NCBI RefSeq assembly: GCF_963678635.1
Contig: NC_087066.1
Span: forward strand, 27,905,301-27,969,300
Direction: 5' to 3'
Length of the DNA stretch: 64,000 nt
Source of the DNA: Symsagittifera roscoffensis
Taxonomy: Eukaryota; Xenacoelomorpha; Acoela; Convolutidae
Position 1 is the stretch's first letter; every line of letters begins with the position of its first letter. A program made the position numbers and the translations under genes. Shown one piece after another: positions 1 through 9,555 of the stretch. The notes under the pieces were generated by a model. The model made no database searches. It was not told the DNA's origin and saw only the letters and a program-made list of their open reading frames with translations.

Positions 1-151
1 ATGCAGCATTTCGATTTATATAATAAATATAGTATATTAGTAACAATATTTGCTTTGTTAAAATTTCTTTTTCGTGAATCCAACTTTCACTCGGATCCAC
101 GCTCAAGCCCCCCTTCCCTCTCAAGACTCAAGATCCATCCGATTTGCCCAT
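1..151. other. Sequence downstream of the last Element 1 ORF
   Basis: AT-rich at the far left, then CT-rich. It lies after the stop of the last ORF on the minus strand and is probably the start of the 3' untranslated region. No LTR end or polypurine tract is seen before the window edge. Confidence 0.5.
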
Positions 152-3100
152 TCATCTCGTACTCTTCGCCTTAGAGGTACTACATCCTGAAGTGCTAGAT
201 GCGGCAAACTGTCTCAACAGTTCCTCTTCATCATCGGAACTAATCACAATCTCCTCCCAAGCCTTCAGCTGTTCATAGGATCGCATCCATTCTCTCTGCT
301 CCTGCAACCTCTTTGCTTGGTTGGGTAGTGCCTTCACCCTAGCTTCTCGGTTCAAGCAAAAGGAGTTGTGCAGGCTCAAGCTCACGTTCTTCGCCAGGTC
401 TTCCTCTAGTATCGACTCCCTCGCTTTGGTATTGTCTCTAGACATCTTACCCACTCTTTTCCATCCTGTCGTGATCGCATTACGATGGGTTAGTAGGGGT
501 CTCTTGAAAGCTTCCGGCCCAATCTCGGCCTGGAACTGTCGATACTCTTTTTGATGTTTTCTCATGTGATCTTTCGTTGTCATGTACAACCAAGACGTCA
601 GTGTCGCCCGAAACCATGGAAAGTACCTCAAGCGACTCCATACGTGCCTGACTTCCGTCGGTATGGCGAATACTTTGCACGCAGTCTCAAACAACTCGAG
701 TCTCCTGCTGTAGTCTATCGCGTATATTGACTCAGCCGTTGGCGTCGTCGCCTCCCGATACTTCGTTATATTCTCTTCTATCCATCTCAGAGCTAACATC
801 GTACTCACTACTAAGAGCGTCACCTTCTGCCGGTGATCCGGTAGTCCGATCGACGGAATCTCTTCCACATCCCACACCAGGCAAAGGTTCTTGTGATCTG
901 GATACCACACCGTTTGTGCCAAACAGTGGCATGGGCATTCCCCATGAGAGATCTCAATGCTCCTGAGATTACGCTCCCCTGAGGCTTCCAAGAGAGGCTC
1001 AAGCTCCATCATTTTCTCGTGCATCGTGTCGTTGTCTTCCAGGTTCGGAGTACTTCCCACAGGTTTCCCGATCACGTTTTGTCTCTCGTGATCGCTTGTG
1101 TTTTCTCTTTCCAACTTCAGAAGATCTTCTCCCCAGATTTCGCTTAAGTCATTTCTCAATTCTTTTGGTACTGTCCCTTTGATTTTCCTCAACAACTTGT
1201 GCGAGTGATGCGACATCCGAGCCAACCTCACGCACTTGAGCACTGAGAAGGCCTTGTCCACCAGTATTCTCTGGCTGGACACTTCCACCATCGCCATGTG
1301 TAGCGGGTAGTGACTTCCGCACAAGTTGGCCATCATTGACCCTATCAGCGATTTCGCGTTCAACGGCAAGCCATAAGCTTCGCTCATGGGAAATCCCATT
1401 TCCGCCTCAAGACCAACCTTCCAGCTCCGGATGTGTTTCTGAGTCACCTGCAACACCCCGGGCCATGATTCTACGCTCAACGCCGTCACTAAATGATGTT
1501 CAGATTCCAGTCTCTCCAGTGCCTGCAGACCACACATTCTCGAGAAGAATCCGAGAGCTGTCGCTATATTCACCGTGGTTCTCGCGTAACATTCCGCTAT
1601 TATTTGCACTTCACTTTTCTCCCTTTCTGTGATGTCTTCGAACCAAGTGACCAGGTCTTCTTTTTGAAACGACAGTATTCTGACGCATGACCGTCCATCG
1701 CAGATGTGCTCTCCGTTCCCACACGTCGAATCCAGACAGCTACCCGGCTCCAATTTCTTTGCTGACCCGGGGTCGCTCGTCCTTTCGCTTGGCTCTTGCA
1801 TCTGGGGCGTGATTAGCTTATGTAGCACACTCAACTTCGCCAGATCTTCATCTTCCGTTGGTGCTAACCTCACTCGCTCGGTGGTTTCCTCGATTAGACT
1901 CGCATGGGAGGGTCTTAGTAGCTTCCATATCACTCCCAAGTTCGTGGTTAACAAGCCATTTTCACCGCCCATGTTCACTTCAACTCTCTTGTTTGAGCGC
2001 GGTATGCTTATCACCTCTGGTGTTTTCTCAAGAATCAGGCCCAGGCTCGGCCCCTCTTTTTCCACCGCGTCTATTTCCATTATTCTTTCTGTCCAAAACT
2101 TCAGTAGCTCCGCTACCTCATGGTTTCTGTGGGCTCCTCCAGCTTCCGAGTCTAAGAAGGGATTGTAGGCTATTCCCATCACTCCAGACACATATTGGTA
2201 TTCCCCCTTCTCACTGAGTCTCGAGTACTGTTCTGACGAGGCCAGGTTACGGTGAACATCATGTTCTTCCTCGAACTTCTTATTAGAGAACCTCCGTACC
2301 TCGTCCAGCTTTCGATGGTTCTCTAAGGATAGTCTGGAACCATCTTCTTTCTCTATTCCTGTACTCTGATATACGTTCAAGATGATCGTTGAGACTCTTT
2401 TCTCCATGGTTTTACTTCCACTTGCTCTCTGGTGGCATGCCAGGATGGTGCTATCAGACATCATTGACATTATCCATCTCAAGAAACATGTGGCATCTTT
2501 TCTTCTAGCCAGGCTCAAGCCTGAATTGTCCCTGGCCACGTGTTGCATCAGTGCCTGATACACCTCTAGCTTCTTGCTTCCCAACTTCAGCCTGTCATAC
2601 GAGGTCAATGTCTCCAACTCTATTCCCACCAGACTCCAGATGAACATTAATTGTCCCGCAGTTCTAACGAAGGGATTCGCCATTAGCGGCGGTGCTGATG
2701 AGGATGTCCTCATCGCCTCTTCAAAATGATCCTTCAACAAACTCTGCCAGGACCTCTTCAGATGACTTGCCGTCTCTATCTTATTAACCTCGGCTTTTTG
2801 CTGGGTGGCCCAATTGCGTCGCTTGCGAGCTATTCCACTGTCCAACTTCTTCAAGCAGTCCTCCATTTCCTTCAATGTTTCGAGGGCCACCCACCACGTC
2901 CGGGAAGTGTTCCTCGTCTTGTTCCTCTCCAATGGATCACTCGTCACTTGTTTGCCCATGTCCTGATGTGCCTTCGAGATCCATTCTTTGCCGATCTCCA
3001 CTTCCCCTACCTGTCCGTTCGTTGAACCTCTCTTCACGTTTATCTTCTGAGGCTTGAAGTCTTCTTCTGACGTCGAACTGGCGGAAACCTCTATTTCCTT

Positions 3101-3298
3101 TTCTACTTCAAGTGGTTTCCTGAGCTCCGAGCTGTTCTTGTATGCCGCCGTCTTGCATCGAGCCAAAACGATGGGCGCCGTCTCTCTCAAGTTTCCTTCC
3201 GAAACAGCATCCACTGAAGGACTACCCCATCCTTCCACTTCTCTCTTCCTCTTGCGAGTCTTCACATCTCTGCTCGAGGGTGTTGTGGCTATCATCAT
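152..3298 (-). CDS. Element 1 ORF-C: large conserved protein of unknown function
   Basis: About 1048 residues from the first ATG at 3298. The open frame extends ten codons further upstream but only from a TTG. I recognise no domain. The N-terminal fifth is charged and probably disordered. The middle and C-terminal parts are clearly related to the Element 2 protein at 25055-28989. Shared features include YQYVSG-(I/V)-x-G-(I/M)-AYNPF, a Cys-poor helical region with TALGF, the string KCVRLARM, ECPCHCLAQT/EYPCHCLAQT with a nearby WDVEE, LTHRNA and LHNSFC. Such long conservation between two diverged copies argues for selection on the protein. Its ATG overlaps the preceding stop codon (ATGA), so it may be translated by reinitiation after ORF-B. 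It could be a structural or particle-associated protein, but nothing in the sequence proves that. Confidence 0.85.
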   Translation of the reverse strand: MMIATTPSSRDVKTRKRKREVEGWGSPSVDAVSEGNLRETAPIVLARCKTAAYKNSSELRKPLEVEKEIEVSASSTSEEDFKPQKINVKRGSTNGQVGEVEIGKEWISKAHQDMGKQVTSDPLERNKTRNTSRTWWVALETLKEMEDCLKKLDSGIARKRRNWATQQKAEVNKIETASHLKRSWQSLLKDHFEEAMRTSSSAPPLMANPFVRTAGQLMFIWSLVGIELETLTSYDRLKLGSKKLEVYQALMQHVARDNSGLSLARRKDATCFLRWIMSMMSDSTILACHQRASGSKTMEKRVSTIILNVYQSTGIEKEDGSRLSLENHRKLDEVRRFSNKKFEEEHDVHRNLASSEQYSRLSEKGEYQYVSGVMGIAYNPFLDSEAGGAHRNHEVAELLKFWTERIMEIDAVEKEGPSLGLILEKTPEVISIPRSNKRVEVNMGGENGLLTTNLGVIWKLLRPSHASLIEETTERVRLAPTEDEDLAKLSVLHKLITPQMQEPSERTSDPGSAKKLEPGSCLDSTCGNGEHICDGRSCVRILSFQKEDLVTWFEDITEREKSEVQIIAECYARTTVNIATALGFFSRMCGLQALERLESEHHLVTALSVESWPGVLQVTQKHIRSWKVGLEAEMGFPMSEAYGLPLNAKSLIGSMMANLCGSHYPLHMAMVEVSSQRILVDKAFSVLKCVRLARMSHHSHKLLRKIKGTVPKELRNDLSEIWGEDLLKLERENTSDHERQNVIGKPVGSTPNLEDNDTMHEKMMELEPLLEASGERNLRSIEISHGECPCHCLAQTVWYPDHKNLCLVWDVEEIPSIGLPDHRQKVTLLVVSTMLALRWIEENITKYREATTPTAESIYAIDYSRRLELFETACKVFAIPTEVRHVWSRLRYFPWFRATLTSWLYMTTKDHMRKHQKEYRQFQAEIGPEAFKRPLLTHRNAITTGWKRVGKMSRDNTKARESILEEDLAKNVSLSLHNSFCLNREARVKALPNQAKRLQEQREWMRSYEQLKAWEEIVISSDDEEELLRQFAASSTSGCSTSKAKSTR
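3295..3298 (-). promoter_or_regulatory. ATGA stop/start overlap between ORF-B and ORF-C
   Basis: On the minus strand the TGA ending ORF-B (3297-3295) overlaps the first ATG of ORF-C (3298-3296). A second in-frame ATG follows at once. ATGA overlaps are known from termination-reinitiation in caliciviruses and some retroelements. Use of that mechanism here is inferred. Confidence 0.6.
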
Positions 3299-5214
3299 TG
3301 ATTCGACCTCTCCATCCACTCCTTCCAACTCTTGCCTCCCCCTGCTCGAGCCTTAAGGATATTAGTACTTTTAATCATATTACTAGTCCCAACCTTATCC
3401 CTTTTTATATCATCAACCATTTTATCCACAGTTTTTTGTTTCAGAGTAGAGCTGTCCTCACATTTCTCTTTTCTAGTCTTCGATCGTGCGTTCCTCAGCT
3501 CCACTAGCTTGTTCAGCAGCTCTTTTCTTGCTTTCTCATCCAGGCCCGTTCCTATCAGGAGCGGTTCCCCGAATCTCACTACTGCGTCCCACAGTTCCTT
3601 CTTGAACTTGTCCAGCGTCGTCTCGCTGCCCACTTCTCGATTGAATTCCTTCAGGAATTCCTGCCAAGCGTCATCCTCGAGAGATCCCAAGAATATGTCC
3701 CTGTTCCCTTCGAACGTGTTCTTCTCCCTTTCCTCCGAGCTCAAGAGTAACATCCCCATATTGAAGGTCTCACCTGCCAATGGCAATTCCAGATCCTTCC
3801 GGGGAGACGGAATCAGGGGTGGTGTGGCAGTATCTGCCCAATTCTCCTCGCTCAAATCTTTCAACAGCTCTTGAGTGGTGAGCTCCTCCCCTGATGGCCC
3901 TGGTTCAGGCGTATTCCCCACTTCCATGTCTTCACCGGCTTCACTGAGAGTTTCATCCATACTCTCTTCTTCTGACTCATGTCTCCTTCTCTCGAGAATT
4001 TTCTTAAATCGGTCCTCGACGGGTCCGCTCCTCTTGTCTCCAGGTGTGTCCACGGACAGTGGTGATGGTGTCGTAGGATCCAGCTTTTTGTATTCCGTCA
4101 GTGCTACATGCAGTTGACCTGCTGCATCTAGTTCTGTTCCTTCCTGTCTTATTTCCACCTGTTCCAAGCCATAGGGCGCCTTATATTTTCTCGTGGCAAA
4201 TTTCATGTCGTCCACCAGTGCGACGTGCCCCTCCATCACGATCATCCTGCCATCATCCCATATGGGTAACATGTTCTCAAGTACCTCCTTCTCAAGAGTT
4301 CTCAAGACCTTCCGCACCTCATACCCTGGGGGCTGCGAACCTCTACTCTTTTTCGCTTGCGTCGTCCACGAATTTACCTTCATCTCGCTGGTATGGAAGT
4401 AGACCGCCGCCGTGTAGCCAATGAACAGGGGGTCCCAGCCATCAGTGAAATCCTTCTGCATTTCCTCCGTCGTCATCCTCGCCATTATGGAGGGAACTAC
4501 CAAGGGACTATTCATTCCTAAGGTCATCCTCCTAACTATTGGGAACTCAGGCATGGTGGCCGGGAGGATTTCTTTCTCCATTATGGTCTCCAGCTCCCTC
4601 TTCACCAGTGCGAAGCACTCCTTCCAGGCAGGAATTCTCAAGATTTCTCGTCCGTCCGTCGTCAATGGGTTCAAGTTCCAGAATTTGGGATACATTTCAA
4701 TGGGACCCTCTCGCTTGCCTCCCATTCTACATTGCATTTGCCCCCTGAAGTTGTACACTATCAGCTCGGCATCTTTCACCTTTCCAAAGAGTACCGTGTT
4801 GCTCATTCGCCCTCTGAGCACCTCCTGCTGACACCAATTCAACGCCGTCCCATCCAGTATACTGACAAGGCTCAAGTGCGTTACAGAGTGACGATACGTT
4901 GTCACCAGGGGGTCTGGGAACGCGTACGTCACTGCTGGACCATAAATGCAGGTCACCACCTCCTCTAGGCCCCGGATTATCCCCATTGGGTCCGACCTCA
5001 TTGCCAGGCATAGGTCCGTCAGCAGAGGCATCCCTCTGTTCGTCTTCTTCCATTCTTCTCTCGAAGTTGGATTCTCATCTTCACCCGTCATGTGCCGATT
5101 TTGCATCATGAGGTATTGCACTAGCAACGTCTTCAATCCTGCGGCACACTTGTAGGAGCTGGTTTCAATGCTCGTGTGGACTCTCCCCATAGACAGAGGC
5201 TCTCCATATTCCAT
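3295..5214 (-). CDS. Element 1 ORF-B: conserved protein of unknown function
   Basis: About 639 residues from the first ATG at 5214. I recognise no domain. The first 380 residues look globular (Trp, Tyr and hydrophobic residues in folded-protein spacing). Residues about 390-500 are acidic, Pro/Ser-rich and probably disordered. A helical segment follows (FLGSLEDDAWQEFLKEFN to LNKLVELR), then a Lys/Arg-rich tail. The helical segment resembles the N-terminal part of the Element 2 ORF at 25873-28989 (FLSTLPEEEWERYQSELE), so Element 2 keeps only the second half of this protein. Start and stop both overlap neighbouring ORFs (TAATG upstream, ATGA downstream), and the three ORFs lie in three different frames. 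Confidence 0.8.
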   Translation of the reverse strand: MEYGEPLSMGRVHTSIETSSYKCAAGLKTLLVQYLMMQNRHMTGEDENPTSREEWKKTNRGMPLLTDLCLAMRSDPMGIIRGLEEVVTCIYGPAVTYAFPDPLVTTYRHSVTHLSLVSILDGTALNWCQQEVLRGRMSNTVLFGKVKDAELIVYNFRGQMQCRMGGKREGPIEMYPKFWNLNPLTTDGREILRIPAWKECFALVKRELETIMEKEILPATMPEFPIVRRMTLGMNSPLVVPSIMARMTTEEMQKDFTDGWDPLFIGYTAAVYFHTSEMKVNSWTTQAKKSRGSQPPGYEVRKVLRTLEKEVLENMLPIWDDGRMIVMEGHVALVDDMKFATRKYKAPYGLEQVEIRQEGTELDAAGQLHVALTEYKKLDPTTPSPLSVDTPGDKRSGPVEDRFKKILERRRHESEEESMDETLSEAGEDMEVGNTPEPGPSGEELTTQELLKDLSEENWADTATPPLIPSPRKDLELPLAGETFNMGMLLLSSEEREKNTFEGNRDIFLGSLEDDAWQEFLKEFNREVGSETTLDKFKKELWDAVVRFGEPLLIGTGLDEKARKELLNKLVELRNARSKTRKEKCEDSSTLKQKTVDKMVDDIKRDKVGTSNMIKSTNILKARAGGGKSWKEWMERSNQ

Positions 5215-5216
5215 TA
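5212..5216 (-). promoter_or_regulatory. TAATG stop/start overlap between ORF-A and ORF-B
   Basis: On the minus strand the TAA ending ORF-A (5216-5214) shares its last base with the first ATG of ORF-B (5214-5212), giving TAATG. The same pentanucleotide couples translation in influenza B segment 7 and in the SART1 LINE. No ATG lies earlier in the ORF-B frame; the upstream extension begins only at a TTG. Confidence 0.65.
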
Positions 5217-8200
5217 ATCGATGAAACGACACCAATTCCCATGGGTCAAGAGCACTAGTGCCAGGTACCCATCAAATCGAAGTGTCTCCACTCCCCGACT
5301 AAACATGTATGCTGGACCCATGTTGAACAAGTATCTGGGGTAGACCAAATACAGGGCCAAGAGCAGGCTGATGGGCATGCCCAGTATCTCCTGCACGAAG
5401 GCTCCAAAGATAGTCGCCGTGGTACCGAATATTCCTGCCAAGAATTCCTTCTCCCAGCAAGGACTCAAGAACTTGAGAATCTCGTAATCCCTCCGAGTCT
5501 TCAATTCGCCTTTGGCGTGCTCTCTCCAGAACCCTGCGATCGTCACTTCATTGGCGGCCGAGACAAATCTAGCCACCGTCATGTCTCTTACTTCGGCCAG
5601 CTCCAGTTGCTTCTCTAGGAAACTCCAGACTTGCTTCACGAGGAGTGGTGCTTCCTCCCTTGTCTTATTCGTGGCGTTCTCCAGCCTTGGTGTCAAAAAT
5701 GGCCACCAGCCATTCTCTTGAGTCAAACGATAATTCAACGATCCTAATTGCTTTTCCGTCTCGGCCACATTTCTTCTCTCGTTACTGGGACCTCTAGACT
5801 TGCTGGTGGAGTTCGTGATCTTCACATCCATACTCCGAAACCACAGGCTGGCCGTTAATTTGCTTATCGCCGGGTGATCGTCCCCGATGACTGGGCTGAA
5901 CTTGAGCTGCCTGGCAAAGTTCGATATCTCTAGCAAGAGCACCTCGTCTAATACGATCAGGATGTCGGCTAGTCCATAAAAGCCCCTCAGTGCATGAGAT
6001 ATATCCGCCCATGCCGCCGCCAATTCTGACTTGCGAAGCCTCAGGTTCGATGGCTCCAACTCCCGATTGGGGGCTGCCATTAGAATCCGCCATTCACTCC
6101 CTTCTGCTATCAGGATCAAGACCGCGTACACGAACTGTAGGGCGGGTGGCATATTCGCGTATCCAGGGGATGTGGTAAACACCACCTTCGTCTTGGACCC
6201 GAATCTCGAGACAACATTCTCTTGCACTTCATTCATCGCCGCAAACAACGCTTGAATGGCTTCCCATATCTTCCTCGATGTCGGAATTTCATCGCCCTTT
6301 AGTTGCTCAAGAAGTCCCATCGCGTGCAGGTGATCATTCATCCCTGCAAACAATAGCAGTTCAGGTTCACAGGGCATCTCCGACTTTATTGCCACTACCA
6401 GAGTTAACATCTGATTCAATTCAGCTCCTGGCAAAGAGTATATCAAAGTCTCCGGCCAGAACAACTTGGGAGACGTTCCTTCGAAGTCTGATCCCGCCAC
6501 AATGACTACTCTCGCAGCAGCTGGGTCTGCTCTATCATACACTGCCAGGGTTTTGGCCAGCTGGGTACTCCCACAGGGCTTCCCGTACCTGGGATCTTCC
6601 GCCAATTTCGAGCCTTCGTAAGCGGCATCTGGCAATCCCGTTCCTCCCGGATTGAGTAGCTTGTCTACCATCTTCAACTGTGCCGGGGTTGCCAACCTGA
6701 TCCTGGCGATGCTAGTTCGGTGCTTGGGAGGTTCTGCTATAAGTCCCGGACTCCCCAGCAGCTTGAGAGGTCTGTAGTTAATGGGTCCCATGATCGTTTT
6801 TGTGGGAATTCCCGTCAGGTCTGTGGTCTCCATCAACTTCGCTCTCGAGAAGTGCGCCTCATGAGCTTTCAACCAGTCCACGCAATGATGCCTATTCAAA
6901 TCCTCGTGTGATACTCGTTCGATCCCCAGGGTTTCCGCCAATTCTTGCCTGCATTCCAAACTCTCTAGATCCAGTTCTTTCACCTTCTCAGGATATCTCA
7001 AGCGAGCGGTCTCCAGAGACTTATTTTCCCGTTTGCTCTCTGCCACTACCACTGAGGATATCGCCGAGCTTGGAGGTGTTGATGACGTCACCTCCTCAGA
7101 CTCCATTGGCGTGGCACTCTGCAATCTGGTCTGGCTGCTCCTTGAACTGTCTCTAGTGTCAACTCTCGGTCCCAAGCGACCAGACAAGGCCCTTGAGGCC
7201 TGGAATGGTGGGTTCGGAGGTGGTCCTAAAGTGAATTGGGCTGTCTCTAGCAGATCCGCCTCCAGCGCATTTATGTGTTCTTGGAAGACGTCGTTTAGCC
7301 ACTCTGCTCCCCTCGGTCTATCAAAATGGATTCCATCACTGGAGGTGTCTTCAGGGAATCCCTCTTCCTCCATGCGCTCTGCCACGTCCAACAGTCTGAC
7401 AGGGAGCACACTCTTCCGGTGGATGTCTCTTATCCCCTTGTTTAGATTCCGCACCTTCTCGTTCATCTCCAAGGCGTGCTGATCAAACATCATATTGTAG
7501 GGGACAGTACATATCGTCAACAGGATGGGGTCCATCTGAATCCTCAGTTCCTCAAGAAGGCAGCTCACCTTATCGTGCAGCCTTGTTATTTTCCTCGCTT
7601 CACCCCTTGATACATCGTTGGTCCCGATCATCAGGGTCACCGTGTATACTTTGGTCATCCCCAGCATGTCAAGCGTTGCTAACATCTGTGGCGTGGCAGC
7701 TCCAGCGAAACTCAAGATTCCCGTCTGCCAGTGCGATCGGATCCGGGTCAACACCCGCACCAGGCTGTCCCCTACGATTAGATGAACCGCACCTTCTGGT
7801 ACCCGGGGTGGCGCCATGTATTGCACCCAGGCCGCATCATGAAAGCAGTCTCTCCTAGCTTTCTGCTCCGTACTCCAGTCCAGCCGATTGTGCCTGTGGT
7901 ACCTCCCCTCTGTATTCTTCTTATAACTCAAGATCACGACACTCCTAACCGGCTGCTCCCTCCACGTCGGGGGAAGCTCCGGTCTTGCCGAACTCTCACG
8001 ACTCTTTTGTCGCAATCTCTCGCCCAGTTCTCTCAGACGCGATGAGCCGCCGCTCACCTGACCGTCACTCGAGGTCGAGGTTGGGGTATATCCCGGCAGC
8101 TCCACATCCATCAGTGGGCGTATGGGTTGCATCTCTAGGCTACGCAAGGAAGACGTTGCGTCATTCGGTATCCAAACTTCCAACCCTTCACTCATGTGTT

Positions 8201-9014
8201 CACGGGCCTCGCGGTCAAGGTTGAACCGTGCTCTTGCTCTGGAGGCCTCATCCACCTCCATACGTGACTCTGGCCTCGAGCTGGTGACCACTCGCTCCTT
8301 CGGCCTGGCTCCCTTCTGTGCATCAAGCTCGCGTTGTCGTTGTTCTATTCTGTCTAATTCCGACCTCAGTTGATCACGATTTGCGGCGTTCTCCCGCACC
8401 CTTAACTCCTGTTGATGCTCAGCTTTTTGTATCTCAAGCAACCTCAGAGCCTGGTCTCGCTCATTGACCGCCTGGTCCCTTTCCAGCTGAACCTTCTCCC
8501 GATCCAGATTTGCCTGATCCCGATCGAGGTTCGCCTTATTCCTTTCCTTCTGCGTCTTCTCGAGCTCTTTCTTTAGAACACCTAGATCCGGATATGCCTC
8601 GGTCGTCTGTTGCATTCGTGACATCGATGGCACCCTACTCGAGCTCTGGCTGGTGGACCTTACTGTTGGCCTAGTCGGTAGTGGGAATTCCCCTGCGCCA
8701 TATTCGGTATTGTTATTCAAGCCAGGATTCCTTGCCAAGTCAAAACCCCTTACTCCTCCATCCACATTCCAAGACAACCATCTGGTCTGTTCTTGGTTCG
8801 ATATTCCCTCGGTGGTGTAGCCGATCATCAAGACAGCCTCCGTTGCAGACTCCCTGCACTCGCCCTGGTCCTCCAACTGGAGGATGGCATTCAGCATCAC
8901 CGCCATTCTCTCGTCTATTTGGGTATAGTCCAAGTCCCTCAGGCGCCTGTACAGCTCATCAAGAGTGGGCTTCCTCAGGGCCGCGGGCACGGAGTTCCAG
9001 AATCGGTCTGTCAT
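5214..9014 (-). CDS. Element 1 ORF-A: SGNH/GDSL hydrolase-domain protein, 1266 aa
   Basis: Start is an ATG at 9014 with A at -3. Domains in order: an N-terminal segment of about 130 residues; a charged heptad-type coiled coil at about 145-235; a disordered linker; an SGNH hydrolase domain at about 405-590 with block I GDSL (415-418, Ser417), block III GTND (464-467) and block V DGIH (560-563), so the Ser, Asn, Asp and His are all present; a second SGNH-like region at about 835-1055 with degenerate blocks GSDF (841-844), GMND (891-894) and DDHP (1045-1048); and a hydrophobic C-terminal stretch at about 1190-1230 that could span a membrane. SGNH enzymes cleave esters such as acyl lipids or acetylated sugars. 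Esterase domains are known in ORF1 of CR1-type LINEs, but a separate post-integrase SGNH ORF in an LTR element is unusual. The substrate is unknown. Element 2 lacks this ORF. Confidence 0.85.
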   Translation of the reverse strand: MTDRFWNSVPAALRKPTLDELYRRLRDLDYTQIDERMAVMLNAILQLEDQGECRESATEAVLMIGYTTEGISNQEQTRWLSWNVDGGVRGFDLARNPGLNNNTEYGAGEFPLPTRPTVRSTSQSSSRVPSMSRMQQTTEAYPDLGVLKKELEKTQKERNKANLDRDQANLDREKVQLERDQAVNERDQALRLLEIQKAEHQQELRVRENAANRDQLRSELDRIEQRQRELDAQKGARPKERVVTSSRPESRMEVDEASRARARFNLDREAREHMSEGLEVWIPNDATSSLRSLEMQPIRPLMDVELPGYTPTSTSSDGQVSGGSSRLRELGERLRQKSRESSARPELPPTWREQPVRSVVILSYKKNTEGRYHRHNRLDWSTEQKARRDCFHDAAWVQYMAPPRVPEGAVHLIVGDSLVRVLTRIRSHWQTGILSFAGAATPQMLATLDMLGMTKVYTVTLMIGTNDVSRGEARKITRLHDKVSCLLEELRIQMDPILLTICTVPYNMMFDQHALEMNEKVRNLNKGIRDIHRKSVLPVRLLDVAERMEEEGFPEDTSSDGIHFDRPRGAEWLNDVFQEHINALEADLLETAQFTLGPPPNPPFQASRALSGRLGPRVDTRDSSRSSQTRLQSATPMESEEVTSSTPPSSAISSVVVAESKRENKSLETARLRYPEKVKELDLESLECRQELAETLGIERVSHEDLNRHHCVDWLKAHEAHFSRAKLMETTDLTGIPTKTIMGPINYRPLKLLGSPGLIAEPPKHRTSIARIRLATPAQLKMVDKLLNPGGTGLPDAAYEGSKLAEDPRYGKPCGSTQLAKTLAVYDRADPAAARVVIVAGSDFEGTSPKLFWPETLIYSLPGAELNQMLTLVVAIKSEMPCEPELLLFAGMNDHLHAMGLLEQLKGDEIPTSRKIWEAIQALFAAMNEVQENVVSRFGSKTKVVFTTSPGYANMPPALQFVYAVLILIAEGSEWRILMAAPNRELEPSNLRLRKSELAAAWADISHALRGFYGLADILIVLDEVLLLEISNFARQLKFSPVIGDDHPAISKLTASLWFRSMDVKITNSTSKSRGPSNERRNVAETEKQLGSLNYRLTQENGWWPFLTPRLENATNKTREEAPLLVKQVWSFLEKQLELAEVRDMTVARFVSAANEVTIAGFWREHAKGELKTRRDYEILKFLSPCWEKEFLAGIFGTTATIFGAFVQEILGMPISLLLALYLVYPRYLFNMGPAYMFSRGVETLRFDGYLALVLLTHGNWCRFID

Positions 9015-9555
9015 TCTTTGTAACTTCGGGATGTATGTAGGTAGATGTTAACCAGCTCAAGAATTACCTTACCAACTCAAGAATTACCTTACCAACTCAA
9101 GTATTACCCAATTCAAGAATTCTCTAGAAATGTTCTCTTGCAAGTACTTGCTGTAGATTCGGATTATCGCGTGTTCAATCAAGATTCTCTCTTTCTGTTT
9201 CTCGCTTGAGTGTAGTTGGATTTTCAACTTTGTTTTTCAAACTTGATCTGAAAACAGAAAGCTCATTAAAACTTAGCATGTCACGTTCCTAACCTAGAGA
9301 CCCCCCTTCTACCCATATGGTTAAAATCTTATCCTTCTCATATCACTTAAAGCAATTCGATTGGATTTCCCTTAAGAACATGCAGATTCATTTTGTGTTT
9401 TAGCACCATCAATTCTTTCTTTTAAAATTCAATTGTCATGCCAATCACATCTTAAGATCCCTTTACCTGCGCCGCACCCCAGTACCTAACTCAAGACTCC
9501 TCCCTCACACCCGACCTGATACCTCCATGTACCCGACTCAGGCGATGCTCAAGTA
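9015..9555 (-). other. Gap between the pol/macro ORF and ORF-A, with a 20 bp tandem repeat
   Basis: About 540 bases with no ORF. At about 9050-9115 the unit accaactcaagaattacctt occurs about three times with small changes. A promoter or a splice acceptor for the downstream three-ORF unit could lie here, but no specific signal is identifiable by eye. Confidence 0.45.

Noticed and set aside
1704-2217. Plus-strand frames of 119-154 codons, and similar ones opposite the gag and ORF-A genes
   Set aside because: They are antisense to well-supported minus-strand ORFs and have no recognisable content.
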